A DNA stretch of 64,000 nt from Fulvivirga maritima (GTDB lineage Bacteria > Bacteroidota > Bacteroidia > Cytophagales > Cyclobacteriaceae), in assembly GCF_021389955.1 (NCBI RefSeq), contig NZ_CP089980.1, positions 3,963,001 through 4,027,000 of the forward strand, read 5' to 3'. A program made the translations under genes and the position numbers. The stretch's first letter is position 1; each line of letters begins with the position of its first letter. Below the pieces are notes generated by a model. The model ran no database searches. It was given only the letters and a program-made list of their open reading frames with translations, and was not told the DNA's origin. This document shows positions 47,439-54,972 of the stretch, piece by piece.

Positions 47439-47461
47439 ATAGGAAACTGGACCTTTCCTAT
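47439..47461 (-). other. stem-loop in the fecR-susC intergenic leader
   Basis: ATAGGAAA (47439-47446) and TTTCCTAT (47454-47461) pair perfectly around a seven-base loop, with partial extension at the base (GG and CC residues). It lies between the fecR stop and the susC start, about 52-74 bases before the start codon. There is no T-run, so a leader regulatory element or RNA-protecting structure is more likely than a terminator. Confidence 0.4.
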
Positions 47462-47509
47462 TCCAGGCTTATTGCAACTAAGAGGAATTTGCTTTCATTT
47501 TTCTGATAT

Positions 47510-48529
47510 CTATTCAAATTTTAGTTCCACATGATTTTTATTGATTTTGAAAGTGAAGCGTTCAGTAAATGCCATTCTTTCAAGTACTTTTTCCAGGCTT
47601 TGATTATTAAACTCACCTGTATATGATATTTTTCTATTCAGGTTTTTAACCTGGATATTTACCCCATACCACCTTTCCAATGTATTTTTAATGGTCTCAA
47701 AGTTGTCTTGAGAGAAAGAAATGATTCCTTCTTTCCATAATAGGGAAGTAGCAAGGTCAAATTTTGATTTCTTTATGCTGCGTTTTGATTTGTTGTAGGT
47801 GATTTGTTCACCAGGGGTAATGTAGAGCGCAGAGTCTGTTGCGCTGGAAGTAGAGTGGTTTTTAACCTCTACTTTACCTGTTACCAGTTTTACCTCTACA
47901 TTAGCATTCTCTTTAAATGCATTGATATTAAAACTGGTGCCCACAGCTGTGGTGATGATTCCTCCAGAATTAACTCTAAATGGTTTCTTCGTGTCTTTTC
48001 TCACTTCAAAAAAGGCTTCTCCTTCAAGATCTACCAATCTTTCTCTCCCAAATTCTGATGGATACTCAATTTTACTGTCACTATTGAGCCATACTTTAGT
48101 CCCATCAGGAAGAGTTATTTTTGACTTCTGTCCTGCAGGGTTACTCTTTATTACTTGGGATATTACATTTGTAACCTTTTTTTCTTTTACTTTCTTTTTT
48201 GGGAAGAGGAAGATTACAGCTGAAATGGCTAAGATGATAGAAGCCGCGATACCAAAAGGCCAGTAATTTTTTCTTTTAACAGGGGAGTTTTGGTGTCTAA
48301 GAATAGCTGACAGAACCTCATCTTTTTCTTCTTCAGAAATGGTTTCTGCTTCTTTATGCTGAGAGGAAAGTAGAATCTGACGCGCTTTGTGAATGTTAGA
48401 TAGCTCTTCAGGGTGAGTTTCTATCCATTTTTTCCAAAATATCTGATTGTTAGGGTCTGGATTAAGTACCCATTTTTTAAACTCTCGATTAAGTAAATAG
48501 TTCTCTATACTTTTTTTCTCCCCTTGCAT
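47510..48529 (-). CDS. FecR-family anti-sigma factor / signal transducer
   Basis: A 339-residue inner-membrane protein with a cytoplasmic N-terminus (1-90, with a DUF4974/FecR-type KKWIETHPEELSNIHKARQI), one helix at about 93-110 (WPFGIAASIILAISAVIFLF) and a periplasmic FecR domain. The FecR domain reads KITLPDGTKVWLNSDSKIEY at about 138-157, with EAFFEVRKDTKKPFRVNSG after it; DUF4974 follows at the C-terminus (EKVLERMAFTERFTFKI). It would receive the loaded-receptor signal from the STN domain of SusC and release the ECF sigma factor encoded at 48596, upstream of fecR. Confidence 0.92.
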   Translation of the reverse strand: MQGEKKSIENYLLNREFKKWVLNPDPNNQIFWKKWIETHPEELSNIHKARQILLSSQHKEAETISEEEKDEVLSAILRHQNSPVKRKNYWPFGIAASIILAISAVIFLFPKKKVKEKKVTNVISQVIKSNPAGQKSKITLPDGTKVWLNSDSKIEYPSEFGRERLVDLEGEAFFEVRKDTKKPFRVNSGGIITTAVGTSFNINAFKENANVEVKLVTGKVEVKNHSTSSATDSALYITPGEQITYNKSKRSIKKSKFDLATSLLWKEGIISFSQDNFETIKNTLERWYGVNIQVKNLNRKISYTGEFNNQSLEKVLERMAFTERFTFKINKNHVELKFE

Positions 48530-48595
48530 ATTTTCGGCTTTCTACCCGTAAGAGTAGCAAGAGGTGAAAACACCATCACTTATTTCAAAAAAAAA

Positions 48596-49207
48596 TCAGA
48601 AAAATTTTCTAAGCGTGGTAATGGCTCTGTAAAGCAGGTTTCTGGTAGCTTCTATACTTTTGAAACCCATTATATCCTTAATTTCTAAGTATGTAAGGTT
48701 GTTATAATAATAGTAATAAATGGCCTCTTTTTGTCTTAATGAAAGTTGATTGATCGATTCTTCCATTTTTCGGATCTGACTTTCCTGAATTTGTTTTTCT
48801 ATCAGAATATGTTCTGCTGACGCCTGAAGGTCAAAATCAAGCGGGGCGTCTTCATGAGAGGTGTTTTTCTTATTCTTCTTTAACTCTCTGAGAAGATTAT
48901 ACCTAAAAGACTTAAGTAAATAAGCCTGAACCGATAGAACCGCAGGAAGCTTGCGCCTGGAGGTGCGTATAGTGATAAAAGTGTTTTGGATACAATCTTT
49001 TATTAGCTCTTTATCTCCACTAAGTTGTCTTCCATAATTATAAAGAATTTGAAAAAACTTATTGTAAATAGCTATAAAAGCAGATTCACTTCCTTTCCTG
49101 AACTCATCCCATACGAGCTCATCGGGAAATGTGTTCTCTTGATGTCTGGGAGTTTCTTCAGTATTGAAACTGCGAAGCCGTTCCTTTTTTTGTATGTATC
49201 CAACCAT
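48596..49207 (-). CDS. ECF sigma factor of the galactan locus
   Basis: A 203-residue ECF sigma factor. Region 2 occupies about 35-105 (FIAIYNKFFQILYNYGRQLS, LIKDCIQNTFITIRTSRRKL, AYLLKSFRYNLLRELKKNK). Region 4 is at about 145-200 (SINQLSLRQKEAIYYYYYNN, LTYLEIKDIMGFKSIEATRN). It heads the minus-strand locus followed by fecR and susC. Such factors switch on their own susCD operon. An AAGGGGAA/TTCCCCTT palindrome is present upstream (49300-49317). Confidence 0.92.
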   Translation of the reverse strand: MVGYIQKKERLRSFNTEETPRHQENTFPDELVWDEFRKGSESAFIAIYNKFFQILYNYGRQLSGDKELIKDCIQNTFITIRTSRRKLPAVLSVQAYLLKSFRYNLLRELKKNKKNTSHEDAPLDFDLQASAEHILIEKQIQESQIRKMEESINQLSLRQKEAIYYYYYNNLTYLEIKDIMGFKSIEATRNLLYRAITTLRKFF

Positions 49208-49299
49208 TGTAAGGCGAAATTTAGTAAAATTTAATTAAAGAAGTGTTAAAATGACATTTATTATCTTTCATTTTTAATTAATTCTTTATTGATGTCATT

Positions 49300-49317
49300 A
49301 AGGGGAATTTTCCCCTT
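49300..49317. promoter_or_regulatory. AAGGGGAA-TT-TTCCCCTT palindrome, candidate operator
   Basis: A perfect eight-base inverted repeat with a two-base centre, 93 bases upstream of the galactan ECF sigma start and 72 bases before the small gene at 49389. A similar TTTTCCCC core recurs twice at 51101-51139, after the NarL-type regulator. The binding protein is unknown. Confidence 0.4.
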
Positions 49318-49388
49318 TTTAATTGTATTTGAATGGTATTGTCACGATTCTATATATAATTGAATATGGCTTAAATGTTAATTCAATC

Positions 49389-49559
49389 ATGAAGAGATTA
49401 ATATCGCTTTTCTACCCAATGTCTTTTTTGGGAATAGTGCTGATCATGGGGCTGGCAGTCATTATAGATAATGATAGGTCTGAACGAAGAATTTCTGATT
49501 CTCAGTGTGAAAAAGTGAGGCTGCTGTGCAAGGAAGTAGATGAAATGGTATGTAGATAG
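49389..49559 (+). CDS. small single-helix membrane protein, 56 aa
   Basis: From ATG 49389: MKRLISLFYPMSFLGIVLIM and a hydrophobic run to about residue 27 form one membrane helix. A charged tail with two cysteines follows (SQCEKVRLLCKEVDEMVCR, plus a third at the end). An ATG 22 codons upstream is open but gives an implausible start before the helix. It precedes the kinase gene at 49630 by 70 bases, so it may belong to that operon. Function is unknown. Confidence 0.45.
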   Translation: MKRLISLFYPMSFLGIVLIMGLAVIIDNDRSERRISDSQCEKVRLLCKEVDEMVCR

Positions 49560-49629
49560 CGTTAGTGATAAATCATAAATTCATAAAGCCTTAGTATTAA
49601 TTAAATTCTAAAATAGATGGAGTAGCGAG

Positions 49630-50397
49630 GTGCAACACTTGGAGCAAAATATTATTCTGGAGGTCATTATTATAGTATTGGTCATAACAATAATAGTGAG
49701 CGTGTTTTATTTTATTTTTCTAAAACAAAATCATAAGTATCTGATGGAGAAGCGAGAAGCTGAGAGGCTGTTTGAGGAAGAGGTGGTGAAAACACATGTG
49801 GAGATTAAGGAGCAGGCACTTAAGAATTTCGGTTGGGAGCTGCATGACAATGTAGGTCAGATATTGTCAACTGCTAGAATGCAGTTGAATTTATTAAGTT
49901 TAAAGGTGCCAGCAGATTTGCAAGGATCTTTAGATGAAGTCGGAGAGCTGATAGGAGCTAGTTTAAGTCAAATTAGACTATTATCTAAAACACTAAACCC
50001 TGAAACCATTAAAAGGCTGGGGCTGGTGGAAGCTATAAGGTTAGAGATGGATCGATTTAACCGGTTACAATTTTTGGAGGCTACGTTTACCATTCAGGGA
50101 GAGGAAGAAGAGTTAGGCGAGCGGGAGACGGTAATTTTGTTTAGAATTATGCAAGAATATTTCTCTAATGTGATTAGACATGCTAAAGCCACCCAATTAA
50201 ATGTATCTTTAAAATATTCGAAAGGTACCCTTACCATTAGTGCTTCAGATAATGGAATTGGATTTGGTGCTGATAGCTTAAATAATGGCACAGGTTTATT
50301 AAATATGAGAAGCAGGGCTAAGCTGATAGGGGCTGAGTATTCTATGAAATCGCAAAAAAAAGAAGGAGCTCAGATGATGTTGAAGTATAAAATATGA
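49630..50397 (+). CDS. NarX/LiaS-type sensor histidine kinase
   Basis: A 255-residue membrane kinase, with one helix at about 8-30 and a coiled-coil linker. HisKA_3 has His72 in FGWELHDNVGQILSTARMQL. The HATPase domain has FRIMQEYFSNVIRHAKATQL and SDNGIGFGADSLNNGTGLLN. The start is GTG at 49630 (a purine-rich GAGTAGCGAGG precedes it); the nearby upstream ATG (49617) is followed immediately by a stop. The adjacent NarL-type regulator is its likely target. No extracellular domain is present, so sensing is in or near the membrane. Confidence 0.85.
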   Translation: MQHLEQNIILEVIIIVLVITIIVSVFYFIFLKQNHKYLMEKREAERLFEEEVVKTHVEIKEQALKNFGWELHDNVGQILSTARMQLNLLSLKVPADLQGSLDEVGELIGASLSQIRLLSKTLNPETIKRLGLVEAIRLEMDRFNRLQFLEATFTIQGEEEELGERETVILFRIMQEYFSNVIRHAKATQLNVSLKYSKGTLTISASDNGIGFGADSLNNGTGLLNMRSRAKLIGAEYSMKSQKKEGAQMMLKYKI

Positions 50398-50452
50398 TCT
50401 ACATATTTAAAGAGAGGTGTTTTATGCTTATATTTAATTAAGAGTATGATCA

Positions 50453-51088
50453 ATGAAATATAAGGTAGTAGTTGTAGATGACCATATCCTGTTTGCTCAA
50501 GCACTTGAGAATTTGGTGAATAATTTTGAGGAATTTCACGTGCTTTATCATGCTAAAAATGGTCAGGAGTTTCTTCAAAACCTGGAGCAGTCAGAGCATC
50601 CGCATATTGCACTAATGGATATTAATATGCCTGTGCTTAACGGTATAGAAACCATGAAAGTGCTTAATAAAGATTATCCGGATATTAAGGTTTTGGCTTT
50701 ATCTATGGATAATGATGAACATACCATTATAAAAATGCTCAAAGCAGGAGCTAAAGGCTACTTGCTTAAAGATATTCATCCTACTGCTTTTCACAGTGCA
50801 TTAAAAACAGTTATAAAGAAAGGGTTCTACTACTCTGATGAAGTGGCCAATACCGTGATGACTTCTATGCACAAACCAGAAAATGATGAAATTCAATTAA
50901 AGGAAAGAGAGATTGAATTTCTTAAACTGGTATGCACCGAGAAGACATATAAGGAAATTGCTTCAGAAATGTGTCTTAGCCCTAAGACCATTGATGGCTA
51001 CAGAGAGGCTTTATTTGAAAAATTACATGTAAAAAGTAGAATAGGGCTTGTACTTTATGCTATAAAACACCATCTTTATAAGATATAG
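50453..51088 (+). CDS. NarL/LuxR-family response regulator
   Basis: A 211-residue regulator with an N-terminal receiver (DD at 9-10, phosphoacceptor Asp56 in ALMDINMPVLNG, switch Lys in YLLKDIHP) and a C-terminal LuxR-type HTH at about 148-205 (EIEFLKLVCTEKTYKEIASE, CLSPKTIDGYREALFEKLHV). It lies 55 bases after the kinase and is probably phosphorylated by it. Targets are unknown. The TTTTCCCC repeats just downstream and the palindrome at 49300 are candidate binding sites. Confidence 0.93.
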   Translation: MKYKVVVVDDHILFAQALENLVNNFEEFHVLYHAKNGQEFLQNLEQSEHPHIALMDINMPVLNGIETMKVLNKDYPDIKVLALSMDNDEHTIIKMLKAGAKGYLLKDIHPTAFHSALKTVIKKGFYYSDEVANTVMTSMHKPENDEIQLKEREIEFLKLVCTEKTYKEIASEMCLSPKTIDGYREALFEKLHVKSRIGLVLYAIKHHLYKI

Positions 51089-51100
51089 TATTGTCTATGG

Positions 51101-51139
51101 GTGTTTTTCCCCTGTAGATTGGTGCTTTTCCCTCTAGAT
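51101..51139. repeat. tandem imperfect 18-19 bp repeat downstream of the NarL gene
   Basis: GTGTTTTTCCCCTGTAGAT (51101-51119) and GTGCTTTTCCCTCTAGAT (51122-51139) are near-identical direct repeats with a 21-base period. They lie 13 bases past the regulator stop and about 75 bases before the next small gene, so they could be a two-site operator or part of its promoter. Confidence 0.45.
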
Positions 51140-51213
51140 ATTCAGCTACTCAGGCTATACTTTGTGAAGTATTAAGTTTGTCTATATATGGCACGACCTA
51201 AAACTTATATGGC

Positions 51214-51498
51214 ATGAGTACGAAATTTACATTAAAACAGATACTGAAGTATCTTACCAGTTTAGACACTGTTCTTAAACTGCTCCTCATTGTGTGCATT
51301 TTAATCACTGTTTTTTCCTTGTTTAACTCATCGGCTTACATTACTACTAATAATGAAAGGATGGGGAAATCTGCCCGGTTGCGTGTGAATCTGGATTCAG
51401 TGTCAACTATAATCTATCCAGAAATACTTTTCACTTCTTTGCCTTATCATACGGGAGAGCAGATGTCATTAGACTCAGTTTTGAGAGCTAATCTTTGA
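51214..51498 (+). CDS. hypothetical single-helix membrane protein, 94 aa
   Basis: The N-terminal amphipathic stretch MSTKFTLKQILKYLTSLDTV is followed by one membrane helix at about 21-40 (LKLLLIVCILITVFSLFNSS) and an extracytoplasmic tail (ARLRVNLDSVSTIIYPEILF). No family is recognised. It is preceded by the tandem repeat at 51101 and lies downstream of the NarL-type regulator. Coding character is moderate. Confidence 0.5.
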   Translation: MSTKFTLKQILKYLTSLDTVLKLLLIVCILITVFSLFNSSAYITTNNERMGKSARLRVNLDSVSTIIYPEILFTSLPYHTGEQMSLDSVLRANL

Positions 51499-51686
51499 AT
51501 TGATCGTGTATGTTTTAGGAGGTATTTGGTCTTTTTTCTTTCCCTTTTATAGTAAAAATTCTCTTTTTGGGAGTTCATATTACTCGTTTCTTACATCTAA
51601 GCTTTGTAAGTGTTTGATTTACAGTCTAATTGCGATATTGGCATTGTTCATGTTATAATGTATTCAAATATTAAAAGTTTACAATT

Positions 51687-51866
51687 ATGAATGGTAAGAG
51701 TGGAAAAAGGACAGTGCCGGTATCAGGTTTAAATTCATTATCGGAAAATGATAAACTAGATTTTTTAGTTTGTATTGATAATACGCTAGAAAGAATCAGA
51801 TATAGAGAGATTTCTATCAACGAAGGATTTATTGAATTGCACCAGAAGCTAAATAGCTTGAACTAA
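51687..51866 (+). CDS. hypothetical small protein, 59 aa
   Basis: An open frame from ATG 51687 to TAA 51866 encodes a soluble peptide starting MNGKSGKRTVPVSGLNSLSE with a helical C-terminus (NTLERIRYREISINEGFIEL). Composition is protein-like, with no membrane segment, and it fills the gap between the 94-aa gene and the VTT gene. No family is recognised. It may be a small regulatory protein. Confidence 0.4.
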   Translation: MNGKSGKRTVPVSGLNSLSENDKLDFLVCIDNTLERIRYREISINEGFIELHQKLNSLN

Positions 51867-51934
51867 AGTTGATCTTTATTATTTTATAAACATTACTTTA
51901 ATCAGGCAGTTTTATATACAAAAAATGTATATAA

Positions 51935-52636
51935 ATGCCTGATCAAGAAAATGCATCTGTAAAAAAGAGTAAACTACCTCTTATAATATCCATTGGCCTC
52001 GTAGTGGCAATGGTATTAAGTTATTTTCTCATACCGGATGTGAAACAATTCTGTCAGGAGGCCTGGGATGTCCTCCTGAGCGAGGATGAAGAAAGAACCA
52101 GCGAGTGGGTTAGCCAGTTTGGAGCCTTTGGGCCAGTGGTTATTATACTTGCCATGATCATTCAGATGTTCTTAATAGTAATCCCTTCAGCATTGCTCAT
52201 GGTGGTGTCTGTATTGGCTTATGGCCCTTGGTGGGGTAGCCTTATTATTTTGGCTGCTGTTTTTTGTGCTTCTAGCGTGGGTTACGCTATTGGTGCTTAT
52301 CTAGGGCCACCAGTGGTGCAGAAAATTTTAGGAAAAAAGTCTGAGAAGAAAGTAGAGTCTTTTCTTGATCAATATGGTTTTTGGGCCGTAATAGTCACTC
52401 GGCTTAGCCCATTTTTGTCAAACGATGCCATCAGTTTCGTAGGTGGTATGCTCAGAGTTGGTTATTGGAAATTTATAGGAGCTACGCTCATCGGCATAAC
52501 TCCTCTCACTATATTTATTGCCTATCTTGGTAAAAATACTGATCGTTTAAAAAGCGGAATGATCTGGGCTTCTGTGGTAAGCCTAGTGCTATTTGTACTC
52601 TATGTATGGTGGGATAAAAAAAGGAAGAAAAAGTAG
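51935..52636 (+). CDS. VTT (TVP38/TMEM64/DedA-like) membrane protein
   Basis: A 233-residue inner-membrane protein with about five helices. The VTT core shows FGAFGPVVIILAMIIQMFLI, LAYGPWWGSLIILAAVFCAS, GYAIGAYLGPPVVQ and LDQYGFWAVIVTRLSPFLSN, then VGGMLRVGYWKFIGATLIG. DedA/TMEM64 relatives act in lipid flipping or membrane homeostasis. The substrate is not deducible. It is followed by a probable terminator and the insertion sequence. Confidence 0.85.
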   Translation: MPDQENASVKKSKLPLIISIGLVVAMVLSYFLIPDVKQFCQEAWDVLLSEDEERTSEWVSQFGAFGPVVIILAMIIQMFLIVIPSALLMVVSVLAYGPWWGSLIILAAVFCASSVGYAIGAYLGPPVVQKILGKKSEKKVESFLDQYGFWAVIVTRLSPFLSNDAISFVGGMLRVGYWKFIGATLIGITPLTIFIAYLGKNTDRLKSGMIWASVVSLVLFVLYVWWDKKRKKK

Positions 52637-52666
52637 AAAGGCCTTCTTATAGTTAGAAGACCTTTT
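52637..52666 (+). terminator. probable terminator of the VTT gene
   Basis: AAAGGCCTTCT and AGAAGACCTTT pair over 11 positions with one mismatch, ending in a run of four Ts. It starts at the stop codon of the VTT gene. Confidence 0.5.
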
Positions 52667-52768
52667 GTGTTCTTAGACTGAATTTTCTATTATAATCCTA
52701 CTTTAGGGCCTCCCTTTTAAATAAAAAACACTGAAATACAGTTACTTATCAGTATTAAAGCATAAAAT

Positions 52769-52810
52769 AAAACCCCGAAATTAGCTATATAAAGCTTTTT
52801 TCGGGGTTTT
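52769..52810. terminator. AAAACCCCGAAA/TTTCGGGGTTTT hairpin at the IS left side
   Basis: A perfect 12-base stem with an 18-base loop straddles the presumed left edge of the insertion sequence. It resembles a bidirectional terminator and would shield the transposase from upstream transcription. Confidence 0.55.
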
Positions 52811-54214
52811 TGATTTGTTAAATTGTAGTGCCTAATCACAATTAACACTGCAATATATGAGAGATCAAGAGCTTTTCCAACCGCAAGATTACTTAACTCC
52901 AAAATGGTACTTATTCAAGAATAGCAAATTAGGTAAGGTTTATAATACTATTCCTTGGAGTCAACTTTCAGAATGTTTGCCAAAGGAAAATAGAGGCCCA
53001 GGCGCACCCCGCTGGTTTTCGGCCCAAGGCATGTTTGGTCTAATGTTTCTAAAATCTTATTTAAACCTGAGTGACGAGAAGTTAATAGAACGATTTAATA
53101 CTGACTGGAGCCTTCAGCTTTTTTGCAATAAATTGTTGGATGATAACCAAAGAATTAAGGATAAGGCCATTTTAAGTAGAATAAGGACGTATATGGCTGA
53201 TAATACTGATTGGCAACAACTTCAGGAAGTACTCATTCATCATTGGAAAAGAGATATGAATAATACGCATGTTCTCTTAATGGATGCCACTTGCTATGAA
53301 AGTTATATTCGTTTTCCTACCGACGTTAAGCTAATCTGGGAAAGTTGTCAATGGGTGTTTGAAAAACAGCTTTACAGATGGTGTAAAATATTAGGTGTAA
53401 AGAGGCCTCGCTCCAAATATATAGATCAAAAACGCAAGCAGATGTCTTACGATCGTAGTCGAAAAAAGACATACAAAGCTGGACGCAAGCGTAAAAAGGC
53501 ATTGATATATCTACTGTCCAAAGGGCTTGGACAGCTGCAGTACTTACTCAATGAAAACCCACAAATACAGCTTCACTTTCAAGAGCGATCATACCTAAAA
53601 ACAATAAAGAAGGTACTTGAGCAACAGCAATTCTTGCAGCATCATCCAGCTAAAGAATTGAAAAACAGGATAGTATCGCTTCCCAGACCTTATGTCAGGC
53701 CTATCGTACGAGGCAAAGAAACTAAAAGGGTTGAGTTTGGAATGAAAGCCCACATGCTTCAGGTTGACGGCATCTGCTTTATTGATGCCATGGAGTTCAG
53801 GGCATTCAATGAAAGTACCAGACTAAAAATAAGTAGTTTAAAACATAGATCGATATTTGGCTCCCTTCATCAGCTGGGGGCGGATCGTATTTATGCCACT
53901 AACGCCAACAGAAAGTATTTAACAGTAAGGAAAGTGTTCACTTGCTTTCCAAAGAAAGGCCCCAAGGTAAACAAACCTCAGGAAAGCAAACTCAGAAGCC
54001 TCATCTCTAACCAGAGAGCAACCGTGATGGAAGGAAGCTTTGGTACCCATAAAACGGCTTACGGCCTGAATAAAATCAAGGTTAAGGGAGAAAAACGAGA
54101 AATGATACATGTATTCTTTGCCGTTATGATGGCCAATGCTGTTAAGATGAGCAAAAAGAAATCAGAAGACATACCACTACTTCAGGCCGCCTAAACCTAA
54201 ATCAGAAAAGCCCC
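52803..54214 (+). mobile_element. insertion sequence, IS5 superfamily (edges tentative)
   Basis: A single transposase gene is flanked by imperfect terminal repeats. The left side starts GGGGTTTTTGATTT (52803-52816) and the right side ends AAATCAGAAAAGCCCC (54199-54214), whose reverse complement is GGGGCTTTTCTGATTT; they agree except for one substitution and a two-base gap. No clear target duplication was found, so the edges are provisional. The element lies between the VTT gene and a stump of an interrupted gene. Confidence 0.55.
52857..54194 (+). CDS. IS5-superfamily DDE transposase
   Basis: A 445-residue transposase. The N-terminal DUF772 domain is at about 40-115 (SAQGMFGLMFLKSYLNLSDE, RFNTDWSLQLFCNKLL). 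The DDE_Tnp_1-type catalytic part has Asp in LLMDATCYESY (about 143), Asp in LGADRIYATNANRKY (about 343) and Glu in TVMEGSFGTHKTAYG (about 387). An arginine/lysine-rich insert (DRSRKKTYKAGRKRKKAL) lies between the first Asp and the rest, as in IS1182-like members. The frame is intact, so it may be active. It lies within the tentative IS 52803-54214. Confidence 0.9.
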   Translation: MRDQELFQPQDYLTPKWYLFKNSKLGKVYNTIPWSQLSECLPKENRGPGAPRWFSAQGMFGLMFLKSYLNLSDEKLIERFNTDWSLQLFCNKLLDDNQRIKDKAILSRIRTYMADNTDWQQLQEVLIHHWKRDMNNTHVLLMDATCYESYIRFPTDVKLIWESCQWVFEKQLYRWCKILGVKRPRSKYIDQKRKQMSYDRSRKKTYKAGRKRKKALIYLLSKGLGQLQYLLNENPQIQLHFQERSYLKTIKKVLEQQQFLQHHPAKELKNRIVSLPRPYVRPIVRGKETKRVEFGMKAHMLQVDGICFIDAMEFRAFNESTRLKISSLKHRSIFGSLHQLGADRIYATNANRKYLTVRKVFTCFPKKGPKVNKPQESKLRSLISNQRATVMEGSFGTHKTAYGLNKIKVKGEKREMIHVFFAVMMANAVKMSKKKSEDIPLLQAA

Positions 54215-54349
54215 AGGGATCGGTGTGTCTATACTATTCTAAATCGATATTCCTTCAGATTTATTAATAAAACCACTCACGATTTTGCACTTTTCGAAGA
54301 CGCTAAAGCGGAAGGTGTTCAGATTTATAACAAAAAAAGCTGGACTTAA
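54215..54349 (+). pseudogene. 3' stump of a gene cut at the IS right edge
   Basis: Directly after the IS right end, an open frame without a start codon runs to TAA 54347-54349. Its last part (THDFALFEDAKAEGVQIYNK, ending KSWT) looks like a normal protein C-terminus and is followed at once by a terminator hairpin. No matching 5' part exists on the left of the IS, so insertion was probably accompanied by deletion. The family is not recognised. The first 20 or so residues are less protein-like. Confidence 0.45.
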
Positions 54350-54363
54350 TCAGTCCAGCTTTT
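54338..54363. terminator. bidirectional terminator
   Basis: AGCTGGACT (54338-54346) and AGTCCAGCT (54352-54360) form a perfect nine-base stem around a five-base loop, with T on one side and A7 on the other. It serves the truncated plus-strand gene and the minus-strand gene ending at 54390. Confidence 0.82.
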
Positions 54364-54389
54364 ATATCTTGTTTTGATTTATGCAATTA

Positions 54390-54968
54390 TCAAGGGAGGC
54401 CTACTTTAACGCCTAAGGCTAAGGTAAATATGTCTGTAACCGAAAGGTAGTCCATATTTTGTAAATAGCTAATAGCTTCCAGGTCATAAGTGCCTAACTC
54501 ATAGTATAAGGCTATCCTCTTAACATCTCCAGGTAAATCTTTGCTTACTCTACCTCCTATGTAAGCACCAAACCTAAGTGAAGTAGCCCACCAGTAGTAG
54601 CCTTTAGGGTATTCATTAGGTAGAAGAGTGTCGAACTGACTTCCGAATGAATAACTTAAATAGGGACCTATTGAAAAGGGTACTATAGAATAATCAGAAT
54701 TTGTTTTGATCCTCCAGGGAGAATAAGTGGTTTTTAAGGTGATGGAAATGATATGATCTCCTCCAATGCTTTTTGGTAAATAACCAGCTAGTATATCTGT
54801 CTCCAATTTCTCATGTCCGTGAAGGTAGCCTGCTCCAGCAGAGAAAAATCCAATGTTACCTGCAAACTGTAACTTATAGTGGTCAGGAACATACCATGGC
54901 CTTTCTGAGGTTTGCCCAAATGCGAAAGCAGGGGCTACTAAAAAGATTATGTAAAGAATGTATTTCAT
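54390..54968 (-). CDS. predicted outer-membrane protein, 192 aa
   Basis: Starting at ATG 54968 gives a clear signal peptide (MKYILYIIFLVAPAFAFGQT). An upstream ATG at 55004 would add 12 residues overlapping the preceding gene and hide the signal. The mature part has short aromatic strands (YKLQFAGNIGFFSAGAGYLH, YSFGSQFDTLLPNEYPKGYY, RFGAYIGGRVSKDLPGDVKR), suggesting a small outer-membrane barrel. No named family is recognised. It follows the phosphoesterase gene by four bases, so the two form one operon. Confidence 0.7.
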   Translation of the reverse strand: MKYILYIIFLVAPAFAFGQTSERPWYVPDHYKLQFAGNIGFFSAGAGYLHGHEKLETDILAGYLPKSIGGDHIISITLKTTYSPWRIKTNSDYSIVPFSIGPYLSYSFGSQFDTLLPNEYPKGYYWWATSLRFGAYIGGRVSKDLPGDVKRIALYYELGTYDLEAISYLQNMDYLSVTDIFTLALGVKVGLP

Positions 54969-54972
54969 AATA

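Noticed and set aside
52717-52902. 61-codon minus-strand frame with a hydrophobic end near the IS
   Set aside because: It overlaps the IS edge and the transposase start, the sequence is low-complexity AT-rich, and it has no plausible promoter or family match.
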